64,000 nucleotides of DNA from Pseudovibrio sp000156235 (GTDB lineage: Bacteria; Pseudomonadota; Alphaproteobacteria; Rhizobiales; Stappiaceae), in contig NZ_DS996811.1 in NCBI RefSeq assembly GCF_000156235.1, positions 248,001 to 312,000 of the forward strand, in the 5' to 3' direction. The translations under genes and the position numbers were made by a program. Shown here piece after piece: positions 43,837 to 52,924 of this stretch. How positions within the stretch are numbered: the stretch's first letter is position 1; each line of letters starts with the position of its first letter. The notes below the pieces were generated by a model, which saw only the letters and a program-made list of their open reading frames with translations, did no database searches and was not told where the DNA came from.

Positions 43837-44565
43837 TTACAGCGCTTTATGCGCCGTCATCACGATCATGCCTCGCTCCACAAAATCGCTTTCCACCTCA
43901 AGCCCGTGTGCCGCGAAGGCTCGCCGCACATCATCAGCAGAGAGTTTGATTTTTGGATAAGCACTGCGTTTCAACTGCCAGCCGTCGTTGGTGCGCACAT
44001 GGATGAGATCATGCACCATCACGTGTTGCTCCTGATCTTCCAGAAAGCACATCATGATGCGGTCTTCATCACTGTTCACTGGAATGAACCGATTTACACC
44101 CGTCGGCACATTACTCAGATCGCGCCAGGAGAACACCAGTTTGCCACCGGGTTTCAGGCCACCAGCCAGATCTGCAATTAGTTTCTCTACTTCGGTCACA
44201 CTGCCCAGATGGGTGAGCGTGTCGCCCATACACAGCGCAGCATCGACAGGTACTGAAATAATCGCTGAAACATTGCGGATGTCTTCTCGCAAACAGGTGA
44301 TCCGATCTCCATGGTCCCGCTGTTGCAGCTCCTTCAGCAGGTGAGGCGAGGTGTCAACGGCAGTCACGTGCTCAAACCCCATTTGCACCAGCGCCATGGA
44401 TTGAAAGCCGGAGCCAGCACCAAGATCAATCGCGGTTTGACCCTGACTGAGACCAGCCCGTTTCAGCAGCGCCCGTTGCTCAGCAACCTTTTCATCAAAA
44501 GGCATGCGGAACATCCATGTATAATGTTCAGCCAGCAGGATCTCATAGTGATCTTCGTAGCTCAT
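43837..44565 (-). CDS. Class I SAM-dependent methyltransferase
   Basis: A 242-residue methyltransferase. The SAM-binding motif I is AIDLGAGSGFQSMAL near residue 45, followed by VTAVDTSPHLL (acidic residue for the ribose), ITCLREDIRNV and LCMGDTLTHLGS, and the LKPGGKLVFSWRDL motif. The C-terminal third is a substrate-specific domain. Substrate is unknown. It is a single gene converging on the GST gene. Confidence 0.88.
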   Translation of the reverse strand: MSYEDHYEILLAEHYTWMFRMPFDEKVAEQRALLKRAGLSQGQTAIDLGAGSGFQSMALVQMGFEHVTAVDTSPHLLKELQQRDHGDRITCLREDIRNVSAIISVPVDAALCMGDTLTHLGSVTEVEKLIADLAGGLKPGGKLVFSWRDLSNVPTGVNRFIPVNSDEDRIMMCFLEDQEQHVMVHDLIHVRTNDGWQLKRSAYPKIKLSADDVRRAFAAHGLEVESDFVERGMIVMTAHKAL

Positions 44566-44857
44566 ATATAGTCTCGCAAAATCTCTTGCGCCGATGACCC
44601 GTCCTATAGAGGTATGGGTTGGTCATCCCGGCATGTAAATTCATAAAACAGAATTCGGCAGGCTTCCGATATGAGGTGAGTGCGCTCCATTTCTCCAATC
44701 AGAGAAAGACGACCGTCCCTTCCTTGCAGCATGCACAGTTTAATCATCAAAGATCCTGCCACGCCACAAACACAACATTATTTCTCGTCAGAGAAGCCTA
44801 CTTCATCATTCAAACAACGAATCCATTTTTTTAGAAAACACTTTGCGACATTACAGA

Positions 44858-45382
44858 ATGAAAAAGACAGGCCTTTCTCTCATCGCCGCCACTTTACTCG
44901 GCAGCCTCACAGCTCTTCCAGCCCATGCCCAACTGGACTGCACCAACAAACCACCGTTGCAAGAACGGTTCACTGTCAACGGCGCTTTGGTCAAGCAGAC
45001 CGGATATGCTTTGGAATGGAAGCGATGTGCTGAAGGCATGGCATGGGAAAGCGAGGCACAAACCTGTACCGGCGAGCCGCTGGAACTCACTCAGGATGTG
45101 GCCGCTTCCCACTTTACTGATAACGCAGAAGGATGGCGCCTCCCGACTATTCGCGAACTCTACGGTCTTCTGGATTCCACATGCGCTGAAAAAGAAGAGC
45201 TTCACGCCATCTTTCCAGACCTCGCAACACCTGCATTCATCGACTATGCCGACTTCTGGTCTGCCACGGGTGATCGAAAGCTGGAAGGCATGTACTACTA
45301 TCTGGATTTCGTCACCTACGCCCTCGACTTTCACAGCCAAGGCTACTCTCTCGCCGTTCGCGCCGTGCGCGACAGCAAGTAA
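44858..45382 (+). CDS. Secreted DUF1566 (Lcl C-terminal domain) protein, copy 1
   Basis: A 174-residue exported protein. The signal peptide (MKKTGLSLIAATLLGSLTALPAHA) is followed by LDCTNKPPLQERF, a short region with paired cysteines, and the DUF1566 signature GWRLPTIRELYGLLDSTC and FWSATGDRKLE, ending in YSLAVRAVRDSK. DUF1566 occurs in adhesin-like and surface proteins of unclear role. The gene at 45872 encodes a close paralog, and both share the upstream element CACTTTGCGAC. The start has no clear ribosome-binding site. Confidence 0.88.
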   Translation: MKKTGLSLIAATLLGSLTALPAHAQLDCTNKPPLQERFTVNGALVKQTGYALEWKRCAEGMAWESEAQTCTGEPLELTQDVAASHFTDNAEGWRLPTIRELYGLLDSTCAEKEELHAIFPDLATPAFIDYADFWSATGDRKLEGMYYYLDFVTYALDFHSQGYSLAVRAVRDSK

Positions 45383-45871
45383 ACCTCTCCCTAAAGGCGC
45401 ACTGCGTAGTGTTCTGCCAGCAGGTTTCGCTCAGAGCTTCACAGCGCACTTTTAGGCCCGCGATACCTTCATTTCCCAGATGACCTTACCAAGGGATTCC
45501 CTTGCATTGAGGCTTGTACTGTCATTTTCGGGCTTTTGACTCGGCTAAAAACGGCTTTCGATATGTTTCGGATAGGTGTTTTCCCGATTTTTCTTTCTCA
45601 ATCTAATAAATTTTGCAGCATCATGATTTGCAATCTAAAGATGTAATAGTCATACAAAACAAACACTTGCAGCTGCAGTAAAAAGCAAGTGGCTCAAAGG
45701 CTTCTTTCATCCCCGCCGCATACACAGAAAAGTGTAAGCAAGGGGGTTGAAGATCAAAGAAAAACAAGACTAATAGCGCGCAGGATTATTGTAGATTAAA
45801 CGCTTAACACTCAGAGCCCAGCCTGAGAAATATTAGGCGGATTTCTTTAAAGCACTTTGCGACCAATAATA
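45383..45871. other. Gap between the two DUF1566 paralogs
   Basis: About 490 bases without a convincing gene. The end (CACTTTGCGACCAATAATA just before the second ATG) repeats the leader of the first paralog. An inverted repeat CACTTGC...GCAAGTG lies near 45665-45692. No other element was recognised. Confidence 0.45.
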
Positions 45872-46399
45872 ATGACGAAACGACCATTTTCACTGGCCGG
45901 GTTTGCCACCCTTTTTGCTCTTAGTTTGCCAGCCCCAACACTTGCCGAAGTCGATTGCAGCAACAAACCTCATATCCGCGATAGGTTCTCTGTAAGTGGC
46001 CCCTTTGTGAAGCAGCTGGACCAGCCATTGGAATGGAAGCGTTGTGCAGAGGGCACCCGATGGGATTCAAAGAAGCGCCGCTGTTATGGCGAACCACTGC
46101 TGATCTCGCAGGATCAAGCCGTGCTGCGCTTTGAGGACAATAAGAATGGCTGGCGTCTGCCAACCATTCAGGAACTCTTCAGCCTGCTCTACTCAACCTG
46201 TGCCAACAGGAAAGAGCTTCGCACGCTGTTCCCGGATCTGAGACTACCAATCTTCAGAGAATCCGCGCACTTCTGGTCAACAACGCAAGATGAAGACCTG
46301 ACGCGCATGTACTACTATCTGGACTTCAAAAGCTACGCCCTCGACTTTCACAGCCAAGGCTACTCCCTCGCCGTCCGCGCCGTACGCGACACCAACTAA
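45872..46399 (+). CDS. Secreted DUF1566 (Lcl C-terminal domain) protein, copy 2
   Basis: A 175-residue paralog of the preceding gene, with a signal peptide (MTKRPFSLAGFATLFALSLP...TLA), VDCSNKPHIRDRF, the shared PLEWKRCAEG segment, GWRLPTIQELFSLLYSTC and the near-identical end YALDFHSQGYSLAVRAVRD. The last 25 residues are more conserved between the copies than the middle, suggesting the C-terminal part is functional. Duplication included the leader sequence. Converges on the DUF930 gene with two bases between stop codons. Confidence 0.88.
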   Translation: MTKRPFSLAGFATLFALSLPAPTLAEVDCSNKPHIRDRFSVSGPFVKQLDQPLEWKRCAEGTRWDSKKRRCYGEPLLISQDQAVLRFEDNKNGWRLPTIQELFSLLYSTCANRKELRTLFPDLRLPIFRESAHFWSTTQDEDLTRMYYYLDFKSYALDFHSQGYSLAVRAVRDTN

Positions 46400-46401
46400 T
46401 C

Positions 46402-47046
46402 CTACTGAGCAAACAGGAAGTGGTCTTCCCATTCGCTGTGGGGGATCAGGTCGCCGCTTAGGAATTCCAGGGCGGTGACGAGGTTTGTGGTGGGGTTCCA
46501 GGTGCATTTATAGGTGAGGTGGTACCATTCGCCTTTGCTGCGGAAAGCGGCGCCTTCTGCGGTGACGGTGTCGCCGAAGACCACCGGGTCTTTGTAGGCG
46601 AAGGCGACCACGCGTTCCGGGTTGAAGCTCTCGTTCCAGAGATGGATCTGCTCCATCACTTCCAGATTACACAGCTGTTCACGCTGATCTGATGGGTCGA
46701 ACAGAACCAGAGACTCTTTCAGTTCCTTGTTCTCCGGTGCTTCCAGCAGGCGGCCAAGCTGGAAGTTGTCGGCGATCACCGGTTGAGGGCCTTTGACTGG
46801 CTCCTCCCGCACCACGGGCGGTGGCAGCTCCTGCGGTTTGTCCTCCACGATTGGAGCAGGGGAGAGGGAGGCCGTAGGCGGCTCCTCAACAACAGGCGGG
46901 GCGAACAGCTTTTCAAACTGGGCCGTGCCGATGAGTTCGACACCAATGCTTTTGACGGGCCGGGCACGAAACCCACGGGGTAGGTTGGACATGGCCAGCA
47001 GCCAGAAGGCAAACAGATGCGCCAGAAGCGAGAAGGTGAAAAGCAT
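46402..47046 (-). CDS. DUF930 protein with TonB-like N-terminus
   Basis: A 214-residue protein: an N-terminal membrane helix (LLAHLFAFWLLAMSNL), a proline/glutamate-rich linker (PPVVEEPPTASLSP, then PPPVVREEPVKGP) and a C-terminal DUF930 domain with REQLCNLEVMEQIHLWNESFNPERVVAF, AAFRSKGEWYHLTYKC and HSEWEDHFL, shown here in pieces. The two cysteines (CNLE and YKC) are conserved in the family. The layout places the domain in the periplasm on a flexible stalk. DUF930 occurs mainly in Alphaproteobacteria and has no known role. The start is the ATG at 47046; upstream in-frame codons give a less likely extension. Confidence 0.8.
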   Translation of the reverse strand: MLFTFSLLAHLFAFWLLAMSNLPRGFRARPVKSIGVELIGTAQFEKLFAPPVVEEPPTASLSPAPIVEDKPQELPPPVVREEPVKGPQPVIADNFQLGRLLEAPENKELKESLVLFDPSDQREQLCNLEVMEQIHLWNESFNPERVVAFAYKDPVVFGDTVTAEGAAFRSKGEWYHLTYKCTWNPTTNLVTALEFLSGDLIPHSEWEDHFLFAQ

Positions 47047-47292
47047 CGTGTAGGTCTTGTTAGATCCTACAAATACATAGTCTGTTCGTTCTGCTTGCAG
47101 CACCTGCACGGAATCACACCTGCATCCTACCCCTGATTGCACTCAGAGTTGTGGCAGAACACGGCGAAAATCCGGCAGTCATCCCTCACATTTCACTTTA
47201 CCCGCAACTGATTAGAGATTGTTGCCAGGGTTTAAAACCTGCGCACAGCGCATGGCAGGTATCGCGCGTCTGACAAGCTATTTTAGAATTAT

Positions 47293-47325
47293 TTGACATT
47301 GCACAAATATGAATATTACATTCAT
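47293..47325 (+). promoter_or_regulatory. nnrS promoter with NsrR-like operator
   Basis: TTGACA at 47293 is followed at promoter spacing by an inverted repeat ATGAATATTACATTCAT (47309-47325) that covers the -10 region. It matches 13 of 17 positions of the nitric-oxide-sensor NsrR consensus ATGYATTTNAAATRCAT, and nnrS is a common NsrR target. The nnrS leader to 47405 holds nothing else. Confidence 0.5.
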
Positions 47326-47405
47326 GTTTATAAGGGGTGTTAATTGGGGAAGTTCGACCTCACTCCATCACACTGGTCGAATGTGCCTTCTGTACGAAGA
47401 TAAAA

Positions 47406-48653
47406 ATGAGCGGGGCCAAGCCTTCGCCGACCGAGACCGAAGACATGCAGCAAACTCATACCATGCCGAACCTTCCCGGCGCTAAACTTGCCTTTTCCTG
47501 GGAAGCTTTTTTATCCCTCGGCTTTCGTCCGTTTTATATTGCCGGCGCGGCCTATGCAGCCATCAGCGTTCCGCTGTGGGTGGCCTCTATCATCGGGTTT
47601 GTAGACATCAACGGCCCGCTGGACGGTGTGCTTTGGCATTCCCATGAGCTGATCTTCGGCTTTGCCGTCGCCATTCTCATCGGCTTTCTTTACACCGCCG
47701 TGCAAAACTGGACGGGGCGGAAAACGCCCAACGGCCTTGTGCTGGGTGGATTGCTGGGCATGTGGCTGGCAGCACGAATTCTGTTGTTTGTCGGCAGTGG
47801 CCCGCTTGGCTCCCTCGGTCAGATCATTGACCTTCTCTTCCTGCCTCTTGCCGCACTCGGCATAGCCATTCCGCTATATCAGGCGAAAAACACGCGCAAC
47901 TATTTCACTGTTGCCTTGCTGCTGGTCCTCGCAGTTGGCAACGGACTGTTCCACGCCATTGCGCTGGATATGATCAGCTATGATGGCGCGGATGTGTTCC
48001 TGTGGGCCGTGGATGTCTTTGCGATCTTCATCACAGTGATCGGTGGCCGCATCATTCCGCTGTTCACCAACAACGCTCTGGGCGTAAGACGTGCCGTGCG
48101 CAGTCAGCGTCTGGAAGACATCATCGGCCTTGGCATGGTGCTGCTGCTGGTCAGCGATATCTATTACGGCCTGACGTATGAAGCCGCGACTGTACGCGCT
48201 GTTGGCCTTCTGGTTCTGGCCGGTTTGCACTTCTTCAAAATGGGGCTGTGGCAGCCGCAGATCACCTGGGGCAAGCCGATCCTCTGGATCCTGCCTGTGT
48301 CTTACGCCTGGTTACCAATCGCCTTGCTTCTGCGGGCAGGGGCTCTGCTGGACATGCCGTGGGATCAGGTGCTGGCAGTGCATGCCATCACCGTTGGCTC
48401 CATGGCTGGCATGATGCTGGCCATGATGACCCGCAGTGCGCTGGGTCACTCCGGTCGGCCACTGGTACCAACATGGGTGGAGATCGCCATCTACTATCTC
48501 ATCGTCGCCAGCGCTGCGGTGCGGGTGTTCGGCATCCTGCTTTATCCGGAAGGCTACTTCGTGGTGCTTGGCGTTTCCGCGCTGTGCTGGGTGGGCGCCT
48601 TTGGCCTGTTCACCGGCAGGTATTGGGGCATTGTCACGCGTCCCCGCTTTTAA
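47406..48653 (+). CDS. nnrS: NnrS family heme/copper membrane protein
   Basis: A 415-residue protein with about 12 membrane helices. The family marks are SLGFRPFYIAGAAYA, the histidine-rich VLWHSHELIFGFAVAILIG, IPLFTNNAL, and HAITVGSMAGMMLAMMTRSALGHSGRP, given here in parts. NnrS protects against nitric oxide stress, notably its effects on iron metabolism, and binds heme and copper in studied cases. Starts at 47406, 47445 and 47463 are possible; the first has a weak AAGA site. No denitrification genes are in the window. A strong terminator follows. Confidence 0.92.
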   Translation: MSGAKPSPTETEDMQQTHTMPNLPGAKLAFSWEAFLSLGFRPFYIAGAAYAAISVPLWVASIIGFVDINGPLDGVLWHSHELIFGFAVAILIGFLYTAVQNWTGRKTPNGLVLGGLLGMWLAARILLFVGSGPLGSLGQIIDLLFLPLAALGIAIPLYQAKNTRNYFTVALLLVLAVGNGLFHAIALDMISYDGADVFLWAVDVFAIFITVIGGRIIPLFTNNALGVRRAVRSQRLEDIIGLGMVLLLVSDIYYGLTYEAATVRAVGLLVLAGLHFFKMGLWQPQITWGKPILWILPVSYAWLPIALLLRAGALLDMPWDQVLAVHAITVGSMAGMMLAMMTRSALGHSGRPLVPTWVEIAIYYLIVASAAVRVFGILLYPEGYFVVLGVSALCWVGAFGLFTGRYWGIVTRPRF

Positions 48654-48665
48654 TCGCTTCTCAAG

Positions 48666-48692
48666 AAGGCCCGGCACTATCCGGGCCTTTTT
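48666..48692 (+). terminator. Intrinsic terminator of nnrS
   Basis: AAGGCCCGG and CCGGGCCTT form a 9-base stem around CACTAT, followed by TTTTTC. Confidence 0.9.
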
Positions 48693-48904
48693 CATTTCAT
48701 ATGCAATCAGACTATCAGCATCCCCTAATATATACTTATGCACTGTTGCTGATATATCGCAACGTCAATTTCTTTTTTGATCAAACAGTCAACTTACTTG
48801 ATTTAACCAGTCAGCCAGCTCAATACTTAAGCGGTTTCTTTATTAGAGATCTTTGATTGCCGATTTGACCCTTTCACATCGAGCCCAATTGCAGACAACC
48901 AGAT

Positions 48905-50050
48905 ATGACACCGCTTCTGGACCAGAGTATCAGCGATATTTTCCGGACCTTCATGAATGAAGAGCCGCTTGAAAACGCGTTGAAGCAACTGCAGACAAAG
49001 TACTCAGAATTTCCCTTTGCCATCAACGTACAGAGCCTGGTGGACAGTCACTACGACTATCGCAAGGTGCTCAACGTGGGCCACACATTCCATTCCACGT
49101 TTGACCCGGTGGCTCACTTCAATCCGCTACCAGCCGTGTTCCGCAGCGTGGATATTGAAGGCCCTGTGCGCCCGCATCGTCATTTTCGCAAGGAAGATGT
49201 GCATCCGGATTATGTTGGCACGTTCATTGAAGCCAACAACAACATCGACCGTGCCATCACTCTGATGATCGATCGGCAGGATGGTCTGTGTTCTTATGTG
49301 AACATCTGTCTGCCGGATGGTGTGAGTGAGAAGGACGAAGATCAGCTCTATGAGGAAGTGAAGTTCCTGCAGCCTTACTTCCGCAACGCATTTCAGCTCG
49401 CATTGCAGCGCCGCATGCGCGAAGCGGTGGCGCCGACAAAGGATCTGGGCAAGTTCTGGCTGGAGCAGATGCCCTTTAGCGCGCTGGTGGTGGATGAGCA
49501 CTGCTGCGTGCAGGTGATGAACGGCCGGGCAGAGCGGCTGCTGAGCAAGCACACCAACCTGCAGCTTGGCCGCTATATGCGCGTTTCCGCCAAGGCACTG
49601 GATGAAGCAACAGCGCTGGAAAGCGCCATCAAGCAGAGCATTTACACCAACACGCTGCCGTCACCGGTCATCATCCGCAATGAGTTCGGTCCGAACACGC
49701 TGGTCTTCATTCAGCCCATCGAGACCCAGAAGGACGCACCTGACTATCTTTCGCAGTTTTTGGCCAGACCAAAATTCTGTCTTCTCATGGTGTTTGATCC
49801 GACCGATTTTGCCGATGTGCCCGATAAGATGATCAGCCATCTGCTGAATCTGACTCCGAAGGAAACCGAGGTTGTGAAGGCGCTGACCAACGGTGCGTCC
49901 ACGCGAGACGCGGCTGATCTGCTCGGCATTTCTTACAATACAGCGCGGAACCATATAGCAAACGTTTCAAGACGACTGGACGTTGGCTCACAAACGGAGA
50001 TCGTCCGGCTGGTGATGACGACACTCTCCCGCTACCCCTGGCAGGCCTGA
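48905..50050 (+). CDS. LuxR-type transcriptional regulator with large N-terminal sensing region
   Basis: A 381-residue protein. The C-terminal 60 residues form a LuxR-type helix-turn-helix: LTPKETEVVKALTNGASTRDAADLLGISYNTARNH appears in family order, with a final helix up to VRLVMTTL. The N-terminal 300 residues resemble a PAS/GAF-type sensing region (QMPFSALVVDEHCCVQVMNGRAERLL is PAS-like, near residue 190) but have no acyl-homoserine-lactone-binding signature. The ligand and targets are unknown. Single gene; palindromic GATATATC cores lie both upstream and downstream. Confidence 0.85.
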   Translation: MTPLLDQSISDIFRTFMNEEPLENALKQLQTKYSEFPFAINVQSLVDSHYDYRKVLNVGHTFHSTFDPVAHFNPLPAVFRSVDIEGPVRPHRHFRKEDVHPDYVGTFIEANNNIDRAITLMIDRQDGLCSYVNICLPDGVSEKDEDQLYEEVKFLQPYFRNAFQLALQRRMREAVAPTKDLGKFWLEQMPFSALVVDEHCCVQVMNGRAERLLSKHTNLQLGRYMRVSAKALDEATALESAIKQSIYTNTLPSPVIIRNEFGPNTLVFIQPIETQKDAPDYLSQFLARPKFCLLMVFDPTDFADVPDKMISHLLNLTPKETEVVKALTNGASTRDAADLLGISYNTARNHIANVSRRLDVGSQTEIVRLVMTTLSRYPWQA

Positions 50051-50533
50051 TACATTCTCATTCAGGGATTTCCCTCAGTGCCTTGAACACACCCTCTCAT
50101 TTTCATGCATCTGACATATAGGCGAGAAAAATAATCTGATATTTTCATTAGATATATCAGAGCGTTACCCTTGAATTTTAGAGTTTTATGTTTTTCTGCA
50201 GAAAATTAGTGCAATTGCATCAAGTCGCCTCGGAAAATTCTGAGTAAATTTAACTCAGCAAACAAGAGGCGTCGGGAGCACAGGTTTTCGGGGGCAGCCT
50301 TGGCACAGAAGGCACACCTTCAGCCGCAATTCGGTCCTTAAGTTTGCTGTTTGGTGGTTTGTTTGCTTGGGAAATAAGCCGCCTGTATTGTTACAAATTA
50401 TTGCCTAACCGGCTTAGCCTTCCATATTTCAAAAGGCGACGCCGGTCTTTTCTTGCTAAATTGAAGCCACTGGATTGAACGCTGTCATCGCCCATGGCAG
50501 AGTGGCTGTCTCCTTGTTCATCACGGTGCTCCT
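50051..50533. other. Gap between luxR-type and pentapeptide genes
   Basis: About 480 bases, AT-rich in its first half, with no convincing gene. An inverted repeat TCTGATAT-N11-ATATCAGA at 50135-50161 lies 85 bases after the regulator stop and could be a weak terminator or an operator. Nothing else was recognised. Confidence 0.45.
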
Positions 50534-51322
50534 ATGACCTCCTCAGATATTTCCGAAGCTCTGACCTTCAACACATTCTCTGCGCTTTTGCAGTCTGGTA
50601 AACCAATTGAGGATGCAGAGCTGGACGCCTCGTGGCTGGAGGGGAAGGACCTGCGCGAGGTGGCGTTTCACAACTGCAGCTTTGAGCCGGGCAGTGACTT
50701 TAACGGGATCGATTTCCGCGAAAGCAGGTGGAAAGACACGCAGTTCCCGGCCTGCACGTTCAAAAGCTGCGATCTGCGCGACGCCAAGTTTGAAAACTGC
50801 AGCTTTTACTACGCCGATACGCGGGCAGGCGGCTGCTTTCGCCATGCAGACCTGAGCAATGTGGAGTTTCACAACTGCGACCTGCGCCTCACCACCTTTC
50901 CCTATTCGCAAATGTTCTGCATCACCTTCCAGAACTCCCGTTTGACCGGCGCTTCACTGGAGGGGTGTGATTTTGGCAAGGTTGCGGGCAAACGCGCTTT
51001 GAAAACCCGCGCGACTTTCACGGATTGCCAGCTGAACTACGCAACGCTATCTGACCTTGATCTGGAAGAGTGCATCATGACGGATTGCGATCTGACCAGC
51101 AGCAATCTGACCAACACCAACCTCACCAATGCAGACCTGAAACGCACCACGCTTTCTGATGCTGAAACCGATGATCTGGATCTCACCTACGCAGATTTGA
51201 GAGGCGCTAACCTGGGTGCCATGTTCCTCACCAGCCTGCGCGGCTACCGCGGCATGATGATCTCCGCCAACCAGCAACATCTGCTGCTGCAGGGGCTGGG
51301 CATCAAGGTGGATCCGGATTAA
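50534..51322 (+). CDS. Pentapeptide-repeat protein resembling the Qnr family
   Basis: A 262-residue right-handed beta-helix protein built of A(D/N)LXX units, with two sets separated by a less regular spacer: FHNCSFEPGSDF and CDLRDAKFENCSFYYAD in the first, CDLTSSNLTNTNLTNADL and YADLRGANL in the second. The order of segments (GGCFRHADLSNVEFHNCDL; KTRATFTDCQLNY; and the C-terminal QQHLLLQGLGIKV) parallels Qnr proteins, whose C-terminal helix is a dimer module. Qnr proteins mimic DNA and bind DNA gyrase. About 40 residues precede the repeats, longer than in Qnr. Function here is inferred, not shown. Confidence 0.8.
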   Translation: MTSSDISEALTFNTFSALLQSGKPIEDAELDASWLEGKDLREVAFHNCSFEPGSDFNGIDFRESRWKDTQFPACTFKSCDLRDAKFENCSFYYADTRAGGCFRHADLSNVEFHNCDLRLTTFPYSQMFCITFQNSRLTGASLEGCDFGKVAGKRALKTRATFTDCQLNYATLSDLDLEECIMTDCDLTSSNLTNTNLTNADLKRTTLSDAETDDLDLTYADLRGANLGAMFLTSLRGYRGMMISANQQHLLLQGLGIKVDPD

Positions 51323-51336
51323 GCCCCTCAGAACAC

Positions 51337-51367
51337 AAAAACCCCGCCTCAGATGAGACGGGGTTTT
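51337..51367. terminator. Bidirectional intrinsic terminator
   Basis: AAAACCCCG and CGGGGTTTT form a 9-base stem around a 12-base loop, with T runs on both strands, between the pentapeptide and dctP-like genes. Confidence 0.85.
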
Positions 51368-51394
51368 AAGTTCATTGCCCGGAGAGTGTTTTGC

Positions 51395-52378
51395 TTATTT
51401 TGCTAGGCCTTTGATGCGCGCAACCAGATCAGCCAGTTTAGGTGACTTTTCTGCAAGCGCGTCATGCATTGGCAGAACTGCGCTGATGAATGGGCCTTTT
51501 TCAACTTCCACAAACTTCACTTCAAGCTTGGTTTTTGCGGCTTCAATCGCTTCAAGGGTCTGCTTGCTGTAAAGATCGCGGTGGAAGTCCATCATCTCAC
51601 GCGCCGCTGTTTTCAGCGCTTTCTGGCTGTCCGCTTCCAGACCATCCCACACTTTGGTGGAGACCATCAGAACGCCTGGGATCATGGTGTGTTCATCACG
51701 GGAGTAGACTTTTGCAACTTCACCGTGACGCACATCAACCAGAGCCTGCGGGTTGTTTTCAGCACCATCAACCACGCCCTGCTGCAGAGCAGAGTACAGC
51801 TCGCCGAAGGAGATTGGGGTTGGCGCACCGCCGAGCAGTTCTACCATCTGGATTGCGGATGGTGATGGCTGCACGCGGATCTTCATACCCTTCAGATCAG
51901 CCGGGCTGTTGATCGCTTTGTTGGCGTAGAACGAGCGGGAGCCGTCTACCATGAATGCCAGACCAACAAAGCCTTTGTCTTTGGAAGCCATGAAGACGTC
52001 TTCAGCAACATCTGAGGTCAGCACTTTGTAATAGTGCTCTTCGCTCTCAAAGATGTAAGGGAGGGTCAACGCGGAGTAAGACTCTTCAAAGGCTTCCATT
52101 TCTGCTGCATTGGAACGGGCCATGTCCAGAAGACCGTTCTGCATCAGTTCAACGGATTCACGCTGTGTGCCAAGCTGAGCGTTTGCGAAGATGCGCATTT
52201 TAACATCGCCGCCGGAAAGCTCTTTCACACGCTTTGCCATGAACTCCAGAGAGATATGTGCCGGATTGTCAGTCGGCAGGTTGTGGCTGACTTTCAAGGT
52301 CTTTGCTTCTGCAACAGTAGCGCCCACCATAAGAGCAGATGTAAGCACAGCACCAATTAAATGAGACTTGCGGAACAT
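51395..52378 (-). CDS. TRAP transporter substrate-binding protein, DctP family
   Basis: A 327-residue periplasmic protein. The signal peptide is MFRKSHLIGAVLTSALMVGATVAEA. The mature part shows the DctP layout: VSHNLPTDNPAHISLEFMAKRVKELSGG, LQTQRESVELMQ-like GTQRESVELMQNGLLDM, then MKIRVQPSPSAIQMVELLGGAPTPISFGELYSALQQGVVDGAEN with the arginine that binds the substrate carboxylate, each shown in part. DctP proteins deliver organic acids to DctQM, but no dctQ or dctM is found here. It is divergent from the amino-acid-dehydrogenase-like gene across a 700-base gap with repeated operator-like sites. Confidence 0.92.
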   Translation of the reverse strand: MFRKSHLIGAVLTSALMVGATVAEAKTLKVSHNLPTDNPAHISLEFMAKRVKELSGGDVKMRIFANAQLGTQRESVELMQNGLLDMARSNAAEMEAFEESYSALTLPYIFESEEHYYKVLTSDVAEDVFMASKDKGFVGLAFMVDGSRSFYANKAINSPADLKGMKIRVQPSPSAIQMVELLGGAPTPISFGELYSALQQGVVDGAENNPQALVDVRHGEVAKVYSRDEHTMIPGVLMVSTKVWDGLEADSQKALKTAAREMMDFHRDLYSKQTLEAIEAAKTKLEVKFVEVEKGPFISAVLPMHDALAEKSPKLADLVARIKGLAK

Positions 52379-52480
52379 TCTTCTAAATTCTCCCTTGAAG
52401 TACACAGACAAGAAGCATCTGGTACGGAATTCCCGAATTACGAAATGAGACCGAACTTCCCCTCGGCAACATCTCTTGCT

Positions 52481-52924
52481 GGTATTTCTGACCAATTTCA
52501 TTAAAAGGTCAACCAAAATATCAATTCTAGGTGTTGGCACTGACAATTGGTCGCGCTTCTGACAAACTTGGGATTTTAAATAGAATAAAGATGACATGGA
52601 TCACATAAACTATAGCCTTTCTATGCGACCTATGTTGTTTATGTATTTGTTGCTATATTAAAGCTATCCCAGGCACCAAATCGCTCATATACATCACATA
52701 CAACTTCATAAAGCTTAGAAATCATTCATATTATTTACAGATCAATTATCAAACACCCGTTGTAATCCATCTGGAAATTGCCGACCAATACGTACTTAGA
52801 TTTCGAGAAATTCTATAAATAGGTCGACCAAATGATGTAGACAGTCCGCCTCTCGCCACACTGATAGCCCGTGAGATTCGGAAATTCAGCGCAGATTCCC
52901 TCTTAAAATAATTGGCTGACCAAT
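52481..52924. promoter_or_regulatory. Cluster of TGGT/ACCA operator-like sites between divergent genes
   Basis: The gap contains TGACCAAT (52489), GGTCAACC (52507-52514), AATTGGTCGCG (52545), CCGACCAATA (52781), GGTCGACC (52822-52829, perfect palindrome) and ATTGG-CTGA-CCAAT (52911-52924, perfect arms). The TGGT...ACCA form is typical of GntR/FadR-type operators. They flank both promoters of the dctP-like and dehydrogenase-like genes. No GntR gene is in the window. Confidence 0.55.
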
